A model generated the notes under the pieces. The model was not told where the DNA came from. It saw only the letters and a list, made by a program, of their open reading frames with translations, and searched no databases. Shown piece by piece: positions 1-6,017 of a DNA stretch of 6,132 bases. The position numbers and the translations under genes are program-made. The first letter of the stretch is position 1; every line of letters starts with the position of its first letter. Source of the DNA: an uncultured Collinsella sp. (lineage in GTDB: Bacteria; Actinomycetota; Coriobacteriia; Coriobacteriales; Coriobacteriaceae); NCBI GenBank assembly GCA_900546105.1, contig URBP01000099.1, forward strand, positions 1 to 6,132. The letters run 5' to 3'.

Positions 1-57
1 TGGTAGAGCAGAGGACTGAAAATCCTCGTGTCAGGGGTTCGATTCCCTTCCCCGCCA
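1..57 (+). tRNA. tRNA-Phe (anticodon GAA), 5' end cut by window edge
   Basis: The window opens inside the D loop. Visible parts are the 3' half of the D stem (GAGC, 6-9), the anticodon stem GAGGA/TCCTC (11-15 and 23-27) around loop CTGAAAA with anticodon GAA at 18-20, a five-base variable loop (28-32), the T stem AGGGG/CCCTT with one G-T wobble around TTCGATT (38-44), the 3' acceptor strand CCCCGCC (50-56) and discriminator A57. The GAA anticodon decodes UUC/UUU, hence phenylalanine. The next bases are CCT, so CCA is not encoded and must be added by the CCA-adding enzyme, unlike the tRNA-Leu further along. The acceptor 5' strand and most of the D arm lie outside the window. Confidence 0.95.
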
Positions 58-70
58 CCTTGAATTGACT

Positions 71-100
71 AGGACCTCTGCAAAGGGGTCCTTTTCTTTT
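71..100 (+). terminator. Factor-independent terminator of tRNA-Phe
   Basis: A 9-bp stem (71-79 with 84-92, one T-G wobble) is closed by a GCAA tetraloop (80-83) and followed by a T-rich tract, TTTCTTTT (93-100). It starts 13 bases after the tRNA discriminator base, the expected place for a terminator of the tRNA transcript. The loop is the same GCAA type as in the tRNA-Leu terminator near the right end. Confidence 0.9.
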
Positions 101-354
101 ATGTAGGGTTCTGCGGAAAATGCGCCCCATTATTGAGCGATAGAACGGGACATGCTTTCCGGTGCCTGCCTCTGGCGCGCGTACACACCTCATCGCACCA
201 TCCCGAGCTCGTCTGCTCCCAGACATTCCTTCCACTTTCGCGTCACTTTACAGACCGTTCGGTCGCCTGTCCGCACACGCGGGTATACTCAAAACGATAC
301 TTATCCTATGCAATACGATGCGGGTTCGACCTGCATGATCCGAAGGGGGCAGTG
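101..354. other. Non-coding spacer between tRNA-Phe terminator and GH5 gene
   Basis: About 250 bases without a convincing gene. The GH5 reading frame is open upstream to a TTG at 133, but the residues before 355 resemble no part of the family fold and the only good ribosome binding site is at 343-349. A second frame runs from ATG 152 to a TGA at 353-355 that overlaps the GH5 start codon (TGATG). It has no clear Shine-Dalgarno sequence and an unremarkable Arg/Ser/Thr-rich composition. The useful content is a short dyad at 253-264 and a -10-like hexamer at 284-289, both listed separately. Confidence 0.6.
253..289 (+). promoter_or_regulatory. Candidate promoter with TetR-style dyad upstream of GH5 gene
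   Basis: TATACT at 284-289 matches the -10 consensus at five of six positions and would start a transcript near 296, giving a leader of about 60 bases. No good -35 hexamer lies at the standard distance. The expected -35 region is instead overlapped by the dyad GACC-GTTC-GGTC (253-264). Half-sites of the form AGACC...GGTC occur in operators of some TetR-family repressors (the NemR box is one), so repression is conceivable. This is inference: no regulator gene lies in the window. Confidence 0.35.
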
Positions 355-1416
355 ATGGAGAGGATACTCGGCGTTAATCTCTCTGGCTGGTTTATTCCCG
401 AGCCTTGGGTGACCCCGTCGCTGTACGCGGCGACCGGTGCATCCAACGCGGCCGAGCTACAGGAGGCCATGGGTACCGCCGCCTATAACGAGCGCATGCG
501 CCGCCATTACGAGACGTTTGTGAGCGAGGACGATTTTCGTCGCATGGCGCAGATCGGTCTCAATGCCGTGCGTCTGCCGGTGCCCTGGTATGCCTTTGGC
601 TCACAGGAGTCCGATGCCTCCTACATATCGGTTGTCGATTACATCGACCGCGCGATTGAGTGGGCTGCCAAGTACGACATCCGCGTGCTGCTCGATCTGG
701 CAACTGTGCCCGGTGGCCAGGGCGATTCCAACGATTCGCCCACCACGCCGGAGGCTGTTGCCGAGTGGCATTCGTCCACTAACGGCCGCCATGTCGCACT
801 CGACGTGCTCGAGCGCTTGGCCGATCGCTATGGCGAGGCCGAGAGCCTACTGGGCATTGAGCTGCTGGACACGCCGCAGATGAGCGTTCGCAAGAGCCTC
901 TTCACCATGACGGATGGCATTCCCGCTCACTACCTGCGCAATTTCTATCGCGATGCCTACGAGCTCGTCCGTTCGTATATGCCCGAGGATAAGATCGTCG
1001 TCTTCTCGTCGTCGGGGCATCCCAGCGAGTGGAAGCATTTTATGCGCGGCGCCAAGTACAAGAACGTCTACATGGACCTTCACCTGTACCATTACCGCGA
1101 CGAGTATGCGCTCGACATCACGAGCCCTCGCGGGCTGACGACGGCGATTTCGCGTAACAAGCGCGAGCTTAAAGAAGCGATTTCGACTGGGTTCCCCGTG
1201 CTGGTGGGCGAATGGTCGGGCGCGGCGATCTTTGCCAACTCGTCGGTTACGCCCGAGGGCCGCAATGCCTACGAGCGCGTGTTTATCGCCAACCAGCTGG
1301 CTTCGTTTGCGCCGGCTGCCGGTTGGTTCTTCCAAACGTGGAAGACCGAGAAGCGCATTGCAGCATGGGACGCCCGCGCGGCGCTCGGTACGCTCGAGCG
1401 CGGCATGATTGAATAG
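355..1416 (+). CDS. Glycoside hydrolase family 5 (exo-beta-1,3-glucanase-like), catalytic acid/base residue missing
   Basis: A 353-residue protein with the (beta/alpha)8 signature of GH5, nearest in style to exo-1,3-beta-glucanases. It opens with GVNLSGWFIPEPWVTPSL. It then shows NAVRLPVPW (R73), DLATVPGGQ (A116), GIELLDTPQ (D172, T173), DLHLYHY (H243, Y245), VLVGEWSG (E286, nucleophile position) and GWFFQTWKTE. Active family members carry DLHGAPGSQ and ELLNEP, so the conserved His, Asn and acid/base Glu are here Ala, Asp and Thr. The R73-A116-T173 spacing (43 and 57 residues) equals that of the Arg-His-Glu set in Candida Exg as I remember it (92, 135, 192). Ordinary retaining hydrolysis is therefore doubtful; a sugar-binding or altered role is possible. 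No signal peptide or membrane segment is seen, so the protein is probably cytoplasmic. ATG 355 is chosen because AAGGGGG (343-349) sits 5 bases upstream. rsmI begins 6 bases after the stop. Confidence 0.88.
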   Translation: MERILGVNLSGWFIPEPWVTPSLYAATGASNAAELQEAMGTAAYNERMRRHYETFVSEDDFRRMAQIGLNAVRLPVPWYAFGSQESDASYISVVDYIDRAIEWAAKYDIRVLLDLATVPGGQGDSNDSPTTPEAVAEWHSSTNGRHVALDVLERLADRYGEAESLLGIELLDTPQMSVRKSLFTMTDGIPAHYLRNFYRDAYELVRSYMPEDKIVVFSSSGHPSEWKHFMRGAKYKNVYMDLHLYHYRDEYALDITSPRGLTTAISRNKRELKEAISTGFPVLVGEWSGAAIFANSSVTPEGRNAYERVFIANQLASFAPAAGWFFQTWKTEKRIAAWDARAALGTLERGMIE

Positions 1417-1422
1417 GTTGAT

Positions 1423-2301
1423 ATGACGCAAAACAGCGCCCATACGGGCAAACTCTATGTGGTCGGCACGCCCATCGGCAACCTGGGCGACCTGTCCCCG
1501 CGCGTTGGTGAGGCCTTTGCCGCTGCTGATGCCATCTGCTGCGAAGACACGCGTGTGACGTCAAAGCTACTGATGCACCTGGGCATTTCCAAGCCGCTTG
1601 TCCGTTGCGACGAGAATGTGATCGCCAGCCGCGCCGCCGGCCTGGTCGACCGTCTGCTGGCGGGGGAGACCCTCGCTTTTGCCTCGGACGCCGGCATGCC
1701 GAGCGTGTCCGATCCCGGCCAGGCGCTGGTCGAGGCGGCGCGTGAGGCCGATGTGCCCGTCGAAGTTATTCCCGGGCCCTCTGCTTGCGTCACGGCGCTT
1801 GTTTCGTCCGGCATTCCCTGCGAGCATTTTTTCTTCGAGGGCTTTTTGGGCCGAAAGCACGGCGACCGCGTGCGACGCTTGCAGCGCCTTGCCGTGGTGC
1901 CCGGCGCGCTCATCTTCTACGAGTCTCCACATCGCATCGTGGCGACGCTCGAGGCCGTGGCGGAGGTCTTTCCCCAGCGTGAGGTTGCCGTCTGCCGCGA
2001 ACTCACCAAGCTGCACGAGGAGGTCTTGCGCGGGCCCACTGCCCAGCTTGCCGAGGAGCTGCGTGCTCGCGGCGAGGTAAAGGGCGAGATTGCGCTGGTC
2101 ATCGCGCCGCCGAGCGAGGATGAGGAGGCCGGTATCGTGCCGGTTGGCGCCGCGGCAGCGGACCCCGACGAGGCCCTGCGCGAGGATATCCGCGCCGCGC
2201 TCGAGGAGGGGGAGCCCGCGTCTGCGGTGGCCAAGCGCCTGTCTCAGAAGTATTCGCGCCGCAAGCGCGATGTCTATGCCATGGTGCTCGATATGCAATA
2301 G
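1423..2301 (+). CDS. rsmI: 16S rRNA (cytidine-1402-2'-O)-methyltransferase RsmI
   Basis: RsmI transfers a methyl group from S-adenosylmethionine to the 2'-oxygen of C1402 in 16S rRNA, in the P-site region of the decoding centre. The 292 residues show the tetrapyrrole-methylase-fold signatures in order: LYVVGTPIGNLGD (11-23), CCEDTR (39-44), the SAM-site loop SDAGMPSVSDPG (88-99), IPGPSA, FFFEGFLGRK, IFYESPHR (164-171) and a CRELTKLHEE stretch. A charged tail ending KYSRRKRDVYAMVLDMQ matches the small C-terminal domain usual in the family. Length is normal. The start lies 6 bases after the GH5 stop and lacks a clear Shine-Dalgarno sequence, so translation is probably coupled to the gene upstream. 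No terminator separates the two, which points to one transcript. Confidence 0.97.
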   Translation: MTQNSAHTGKLYVVGTPIGNLGDLSPRVGEAFAAADAICCEDTRVTSKLLMHLGISKPLVRCDENVIASRAAGLVDRLLAGETLAFASDAGMPSVSDPGQALVEAAREADVPVEVIPGPSACVTALVSSGIPCEHFFFEGFLGRKHGDRVRRLQRLAVVPGALIFYESPHRIVATLEAVAEVFPQREVAVCRELTKLHEEVLRGPTAQLAEELRARGEVKGEIALVIAPPSEDEEAGIVPVGAAAADPDEALREDIRAALEEGEPASAVAKRLSQKYSRRKRDVYAMVLDMQ

Positions 2302-2302
2302 A

Positions 2303-2338
2303 TGGAGGATATCTAGCCCTTGCGCTAGAATCATCCTC
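2303..2338 (+). promoter_or_regulatory. Candidate metG promoter overlapped by an imperfect dyad
   Basis: TAGAAT (2326-2331) is a good -10 candidate, placing transcription start near 2338, about 33 bases before metG. The -35 region (near 2303-2308) is poor. The same bases form an imperfect hairpin: GAGGAT (2305-2310) pairs with ATCCTC (2333-2338), and CTAGC (2313-2317) pairs with GCTAG (2324-2328), with a small internal loop and a CCTTGC apical loop. No T tract follows immediately, so it is a weak terminator candidate for rsmI. An operator or chance pairing is also possible. Confidence 0.4.
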
Positions 2339-2370
2339 TGTATGCAACGTTTTTCTGGAGGACAAACCCC

Positions 2371-3972
2371 ATGGATCAAAGCAAGCCTTCGTTCTTTATC
2401 ACGACGCCCATCTACTACGTCAACGCCGATCCGCACCTGGGCACGGCTTATTCCACCATCATCGCCGACGTTCAGGCTCGCTATCGCCGCTCCGCCGGCT
2501 ATAACGTCAAGTTCCTGACCGGCATGGACGAGCACGGCGAGAAGGTCGCCGAGGCCGCAGCCAAGCACAACATGACGCCGCAGGAGTGGACCGACAGCCA
2601 GGCTCCGCACTTCAAGGAGCTTTGGAGCAAGCTCGAGATCTCCAACGACGACTTCATCCGCACCACCGAGCCGCGCCAGCATCATGCCGTGCAGTACCTG
2701 TGGGAGCGCATGAAGGAGTCCGGCTACCTGTATAAGGGCAGCTACGACGGTTGGTATTGCGTGCCTGACGAGACCTACTTTACCGATACGCAGGTCCAGA
2801 AGGGCGACGAGGAGTACGGCAGCGTCGGCCAGCACCTGTGCCCCGACTGCCACCGTCCGCTTGAGCGCGTGCAGGAGGAGTCCTACTTCTTTAAGCTTTC
2901 CGCCTTCCAGGACAAGCTTCTCAAGCTCTATGACGAGCATCCCGACTTTGTCGAGCCTGCGTTCCGCATGAACGAGGTTCGCAGCTTTGTCGAGGGCGGC
3001 CTCAACGACCTTTCCGTGAGCCGTACGAGCTTTGACTGGGGCATTCAGGTCCCGTTTGACGAGGGTCACGTGACCTACGTGTGGTTCGATGCGCTGCTCA
3101 ACTATATGACGGCCGTCGGCTACGGTGTCGACACCGACGAGGCGCGTGCCGAGCTGGCCTATCGCTGGCCCGCGCAGTTCCACATCGTGGGTAAGGACAT
3201 CATCCGCTTCCACTGCGTCATTTGGCCCGCCATGCTCATGGCCATCGGCGAGGCCCTGCCCGAGCACGTCTTTGCCCACGGCTTCCTGACCGTGCGCAAT
3301 GCCGAGACCGGCAAGGCTGAGAAGATGTCCAAGAGCCGCGGCAACGCCATCGCTCCGCAGGACGTTATCGACATGCTGGGCGTCGAGGGCTATCGCTACT
3401 ACTTTATGACCGACGTCGTCCCCGGCACCGACGGTGCCATCAGCTTCGACCGCATGGAGCAGGTCTACAACGCCGACCTGGCCAACAGCTGGGGCAACCT
3501 CATCTCGCGTTCGCTCAACATGAGCGCAAAGTACTTTGACGGCTGCGCCCCGGCTAAACCGGCGTCTGCCGACGCGTTCGATAACCCGCTGGCAAAGATT
3601 GCCGACGGTTTGGTCGAGCGCTACATGGCCAAGATGGACGTGCTCGATTACGGTGGAGCCAAGGATGAGGTCATGGAGCTCATCCATGCCGCCAACCACT
3701 ACATCGAGGACTCCGAGCCCTGGGCGCTTGCCAAGGACGAGGCCAAGGCTGACGAGCTGGCATTTGTGATCTACAACCTGCTCGAGGCCATCCGCATCGC
3801 CGCTCACCTGCTGATGCCGCTCATGCCCCAGACTTCTGCCGAGGCTCTGCGCCGCCTGTCTTGCGAGGACGAGGCCGCGAGCGACGACCTCAAGGGCATT
3901 TGCACTTGGGGCCTGCTTGCCGGCGGTCAGCCCGTCGAGAAGGGCGATCCGCTGTTCCCGCGTCTGGCGTAG
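2371..3972 (+). CDS. metG: Methionyl-tRNA synthetase (short form)
   Basis: A cytosolic class I aminoacyl-tRNA synthetase that charges tRNA-Met and initiator tRNA with methionine. The 533 residues start with FFITTPIYYVNADPHLGTAY, where HLGT (22-25) is the HIGH-type ATP motif. A connective domain with a zinc-knuckle region follows (CVPD at 130-133, CPDC at 157-160), then a WFDALLNYMTAVGY stretch, HIVGKDIIRFH, and KMSKS at 318-322. The anticodon-binding helical domain follows, and the protein ends in LFPRLA. The C-terminal EMAP/Trbp111-like tRNA-binding domain of longer bacterial MetRS is absent, as in several actinobacterial forms. The first knuckle has Asp where many relatives have the second Cys. 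GGAGG (2357-2361) lies 9 bases before the ATG. Codons end in C more uniformly than in the flanking genes, which fits high expression. Confidence 0.98.
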   Translation: MDQSKPSFFITTPIYYVNADPHLGTAYSTIIADVQARYRRSAGYNVKFLTGMDEHGEKVAEAAAKHNMTPQEWTDSQAPHFKELWSKLEISNDDFIRTTEPRQHHAVQYLWERMKESGYLYKGSYDGWYCVPDETYFTDTQVQKGDEEYGSVGQHLCPDCHRPLERVQEESYFFKLSAFQDKLLKLYDEHPDFVEPAFRMNEVRSFVEGGLNDLSVSRTSFDWGIQVPFDEGHVTYVWFDALLNYMTAVGYGVDTDEARAELAYRWPAQFHIVGKDIIRFHCVIWPAMLMAIGEALPEHVFAHGFLTVRNAETGKAEKMSKSRGNAIAPQDVIDMLGVEGYRYYFMTDVVPGTDGAISFDRMEQVYNADLANSWGNLISRSLNMSAKYFDGCAPAKPASADAFDNPLAKIADGLVERYMAKMDVLDYGGAKDEVMELIHAANHYIEDSEPWALAKDEAKADELAFVIYNLLEAIRIAAHLLMPLMPQTSAEALRRLSCEDEAASDDLKGICTWGLLAGGQPVEKGDPLFPRLA

Positions 3973-4014
3973 AGACCGCGCGAGCGCCATATCGGCAATT
4001 TGCTGTTTAGCTGT

Positions 4015-4050
4015 AAGGGCATGGCCGCCACGGTCCATGCCCTTTTGTTT
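4015..4050 (+). terminator. Factor-independent terminator after metG
   Basis: A perfect 10-bp stem pairs 4015-4024 (AAGGGCATGG) with 4035-4044 (CCATGCCCTT). The loop can add three more pairs (CCG 4025-4027 with CGG 4031-4033, bulged T at 4034). The T tract TTTTGTTT overlaps the stem end (4043-4050). It lies 42 bases after the metG stop and 32 bases before rsmA, and should end most metG transcripts. Confidence 0.92.
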
Positions 4051-4082
4051 CAAGACGCCGCCATCATGCTAAGGAGGCAACC

Positions 4083-4943
4083 ATGACAACTTCGCCTTTG
4101 GCAAACCCCACAGCCACCAGGGAGCTGCTGGAGGAGTTTGGCCTTGCGACCAAGCATCGCCTGGGCCAAAACTTCCTGATCGACAATCATGTGATCGAAC
4201 GTATCTGCGAGCTTGCCGAGCTTGCAGGTGACGAGCGCGTACTCGAGGTGGGTCCGGGTTGCGGTACGTTGACACTTGCGTTGCTGCAGGAAGCGGCGTG
4301 CGTTACGTCCATTGAGGCCGATCCCGAGCTTGAGCCGGTGCTCGATGCCCACGCCGCCGACTATGCCAACTTCCGCTTTATCATGGGCGATGCGCTCAAG
4401 GTGACGCCGGAGCAGATTGAGCAGGCCGCCGGCGGTGAACCCACGGTGTTTGTCGCGAATCTGCCCTATAACGTGGCGGCGACGATCATCCTTCAGTTCT
4501 TCCAGACGATGCCCGCGCTCAAGCGCGCCGTCGTCATGGTTCAAAAGGAGGTTGCCGATCGCATTGCCGCAGTGCCGGGCAACAAGACCTATGGCGGCTA
4601 TACGGCAAAGCTCGGCCTGTATGCGCGGGTTACGGGTCGCTTTGAGGTGCCGCCGCGTTGCTTTATGCCGGCGCCGCACGTGGACTCGGCCGTCGTGCGT
4701 ATCGACCGTGTTGACGGCGTGGTGCCCGAAGGACTCGATCGCGAATTTGTGGCCCGCGTGATTGATGCTGCATTTGCTCAGCGTCGCAAGACCATCCGCA
4801 ATTCTATGAGCGCCAACGGCTTTGCCAAGGACGTGCTCGATGCCGCCTTTGAGGCTTGCGGTATCGCACCCACCACGCGCGCCGAGACGCTCGATGTTGC
4901 CGACTTTGTCCGTCTGGCCCGGGAGCTTTCCCATGACGCTTAA
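4083..4943 (+). CDS. rsmA: 16S rRNA (adenine-1518/1519-N6)-dimethyltransferase RsmA (KsgA)
   Basis: RsmA dimethylates the two adjacent adenines in the helix 45 loop at the 3' end of 16S rRNA, a late quality-control step in 30S assembly; its loss classically gives kasugamycin resistance. The 286 residues contain the family entry motif HRLGQNFLID (25-34) and the SAM-binding motif VLEVGPGCGTLT (53-64). They also contain acidic E78 in SIEAD, GDAL with D103, and the target-base motif NLPYN (126-130). MVQKEVADRI, the GGYTAKLGLYA stretch and FMPAPHVDSAVVRI follow, and the C-terminal helical domain carries FAQRRKTIRNS. All expected catalytic motifs are intact and length is typical. A near-ideal Shine-Dalgarno AAGGAGG (4071-4077) lies 5 bases before the ATG. 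The 3' end overlaps the following TatD gene by 11 bases. Confidence 0.98.
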   Translation: MTTSPLANPTATRELLEEFGLATKHRLGQNFLIDNHVIERICELAELAGDERVLEVGPGCGTLTLALLQEAACVTSIEADPELEPVLDAHAADYANFRFIMGDALKVTPEQIEQAAGGEPTVFVANLPYNVAATIILQFFQTMPALKRAVVMVQKEVADRIAAVPGNKTYGGYTAKLGLYARVTGRFEVPPRCFMPAPHVDSAVVRIDRVDGVVPEGLDREFVARVIDAAFAQRRKTIRNSMSANGFAKDVLDAAFEACGIAPTTRAETLDVADFVRLARELSHDA

Positions 4944-5850
4944 TGCCGAACGCGTGACGTTTACCAAGAAAAAGAAGACGGTTGCTTGTCCCGTGCCCTT
5001 GGCACCGCTTGCCGACACGCATGCGCATCTGCTTTCGTTCTGGGGCAAGGATGTGTCCGAGACACTCGTGCGTGCCAAGGCGGCGGGCATCGACCTGTTG
5101 GTGACGGTCTTCGATCCCATTGCCGATAAGCGCAGCGTGACGGACTATAGCGACTGGCTGACGCGCGAGATTCTGCCGATGCAGGATATCCCGCAGATCA
5201 AGTATCTTGCCGGCGTGCATCCGTATGGCGCGCCGGACTATACCGACGACGTTCACGCACAGGTCGTTGCCGCGCTCGATGACCCTTTGTGCGCCGGTAT
5301 CGGCGAGATTGGTCTGGACTACCACATGGATTACGACGACGACATCGCGCCGGCGCCCCACAGCGTGCAGATTGACTGCATGGCACGTCAGCTCGAAGTC
5401 GCCGTGCGCTGCAATGTGCCGGTGGAGTTGCACCTGCGGCACGAGGACTCGGATGGGGAGCGCACCTCGCATATGGATGCGTACAACGTGCTTCGTGAGG
5501 TGGGCGTGCCCCAGGCCGGTTGTGTGCTGCACTGCTTTGGCGAGGACCGCGCCACGATGGAGCGCTTTGTGGAGCTGGGCTGCTATATCGCCTATGGTGG
5601 TGCGGCCACCTTTAAGCGCAACGACGACGTGCGCGAGGCATTTGCGGCAACCCCGCTCGACCGCATTTTGTTCGAGACGGATTGCCCGTATATGGCTCCG
5701 GAGCCCATCCGCGGTCTTGAATGCGAGCCCGCAATGATCTCCATTACGGCAAACGCGCTGGTTAACGACCGTGTCGATCGCACTGGTGAGGACGCCGAAA
5801 CAATCGCGCAAGCCGCTTGGGAAAATGCCTGCAAACTTTTTCAAAAATAG
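4933..5850 (+). CDS. tatD: TatD-family metal-dependent hydrolase (putative DNase)
   Basis: TatD proteins are TIM-barrel hydrolases with two metal ions. Family members have 3'-5' DNase activity, and YcfH/YabD-type paralogues often lie beside metG and rsmA. The expected metal ligands are all visible: HxH at 30 and 32 (ADTHAHL), E125 in GIGEIGLDYH, H167 in ELHLR, H200 in VLHCFGE and D250 in ETDCPYMAP. GVHPYGAPD matches the family GxHP motif. At 305 residues it is longer than the usual ~260, mainly through about 25 extra N-terminal residues before HxH that include a KKKK run. ATG 4933 is chosen because GGGAG (4921-4925) lies 7 bases upstream and the codon sits inside the rsmA end, implying translational coupling. 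A start farther upstream would translate rsmA sequence in another frame. The exact paralogue (TatD, YcfH or YabD) cannot be assigned from sequence alone. Confidence 0.93.
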   Translation: MTLNAERVTFTKKKKTVACPVPLAPLADTHAHLLSFWGKDVSETLVRAKAAGIDLLVTVFDPIADKRSVTDYSDWLTREILPMQDIPQIKYLAGVHPYGAPDYTDDVHAQVVAALDDPLCAGIGEIGLDYHMDYDDDIAPAPHSVQIDCMARQLEVAVRCNVPVELHLRHEDSDGERTSHMDAYNVLREVGVPQAGCVLHCFGEDRATMERFVELGCYIAYGGAATFKRNDDVREAFAATPLDRILFETDCPYMAPEPIRGLECEPAMISITANALVNDRVDRTGEDAETIAQAAWENACKLFQK

Positions 5851-5853
5851 TTC

Positions 5854-5882
5854 TTGCGTTCGTGGTGGCGCTCCGTTATTCT
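5854..5882 (+). promoter_or_regulatory. Promoter of tRNA-Leu
   Basis: TTGCGT (5854-5859) and TATTCT (5877-5882) are separated by exactly 17 bases. Transcription would begin near 5889, about 5 bases before the mature tRNA 5' end, which is common for tRNA genes. The -35 hexamer starts only 4 bases after the TatD stop codon. Confidence 0.65.
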
Positions 5883-5893
5883 AATTCCTGCAC

Positions 5894-5980
5894 GCGGGCG
5901 TGGCGGAATTGGCAGACGCGTACGGTTCAGGTCCGTATGGGGGCAACCCCATGAAGGTTCAAGTCCTTTCGCCCGCACCA
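5894..5980 (+). tRNA. tRNA-Leu (anticodon CAG)
   Basis: A complete 87-base type II tRNA with encoded CCA (5978-5980). The acceptor stem pairs GCGGGCG (5894-5900) with CGCCCGC (5970-5976), with discriminator A5977 as expected for leucine. The anticodon stem TACGG/CCGTA encloses TTCAGGT with CAG at 5928-5930, which decodes CUG. The long variable arm is TGGGG-GCAA-CCCCA (5938-5951), and the T arm is GAAGG-TTCAAGT-CCTTT (5953-5969). It has its own promoter and terminator, although nothing stops read-through from the TatD gene. Confidence 0.98.
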
Positions 5981-5991
5981 TTAAATGAAAG

Positions 5992-6016
5992 AGCTCCCAG
6001 CAATGGGAGCTTTTTT
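5992..6016 (+). terminator. Factor-independent terminator of tRNA-Leu
   Basis: AGCTCCCA (5992-5999) pairs perfectly with TGGGAGCT (6004-6011) around a GCAA tetraloop, followed by six T (6011-6016). Four extra A-T/G-T pairs can extend the base (5988-5991 with 6012-6015). The A-rich 5' flank gives a weak T-rich tract on the other strand, so it may also act on transcripts entering from the right. Confidence 0.92.
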
Positions 6017-6017
6017 G

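Noticed and set aside
133..354. N-terminal extension of the GH5 protein from TTG 133
   Set aside because: The 74 extra residues lack family similarity, a signal peptide or a Shine-Dalgarno sequence. ATG 355 has one and is followed at once by the family's GVNLSGW motif.
152..355. 67-codon frame ending in TGATG overlap with the GH5 start, possible leader peptide
   Set aside because: No clear ribosome binding site, low-information Arg/Ser/Thr composition, and it starts upstream of the candidate promoter at 284-289. The stop/start overlap alone is not sufficient.
2302..2370. T-box or SAM riboswitch ahead of metG
   Set aside because: The spacer is only 69 bases with no T-box sequence (TGGNACCGCG type) and no anti-terminator arrangement.
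1567..4053. Long 828-codon open frame antisense to rsmI and metG
   Set aside because: Its sequence has no recognisable motif and lies exactly opposite two well-defined genes. In G+C-rich DNA with strong third-position bias such antisense frames are routinely stop-free.
4957..4978. A-rich KKKK codons in the TatD gene as a programmed frameshift site
   Set aside because: No canonical slippery heptamer followed by a stem-loop or pseudoknot is evident, and the zero frame encodes a complete TatD.
4050..5844. Two long antisense open frames opposite rsmA and the TatD gene
   Set aside because: Same cause: codon-bias shadows of genes whose + strand products have complete catalytic motifs.
5835..5850. 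TTTTTCAAAAA at the end of the TatD gene as a terminator
   Set aside because: The A/T-only stem has a one-base loop and would not form a stable hairpin.
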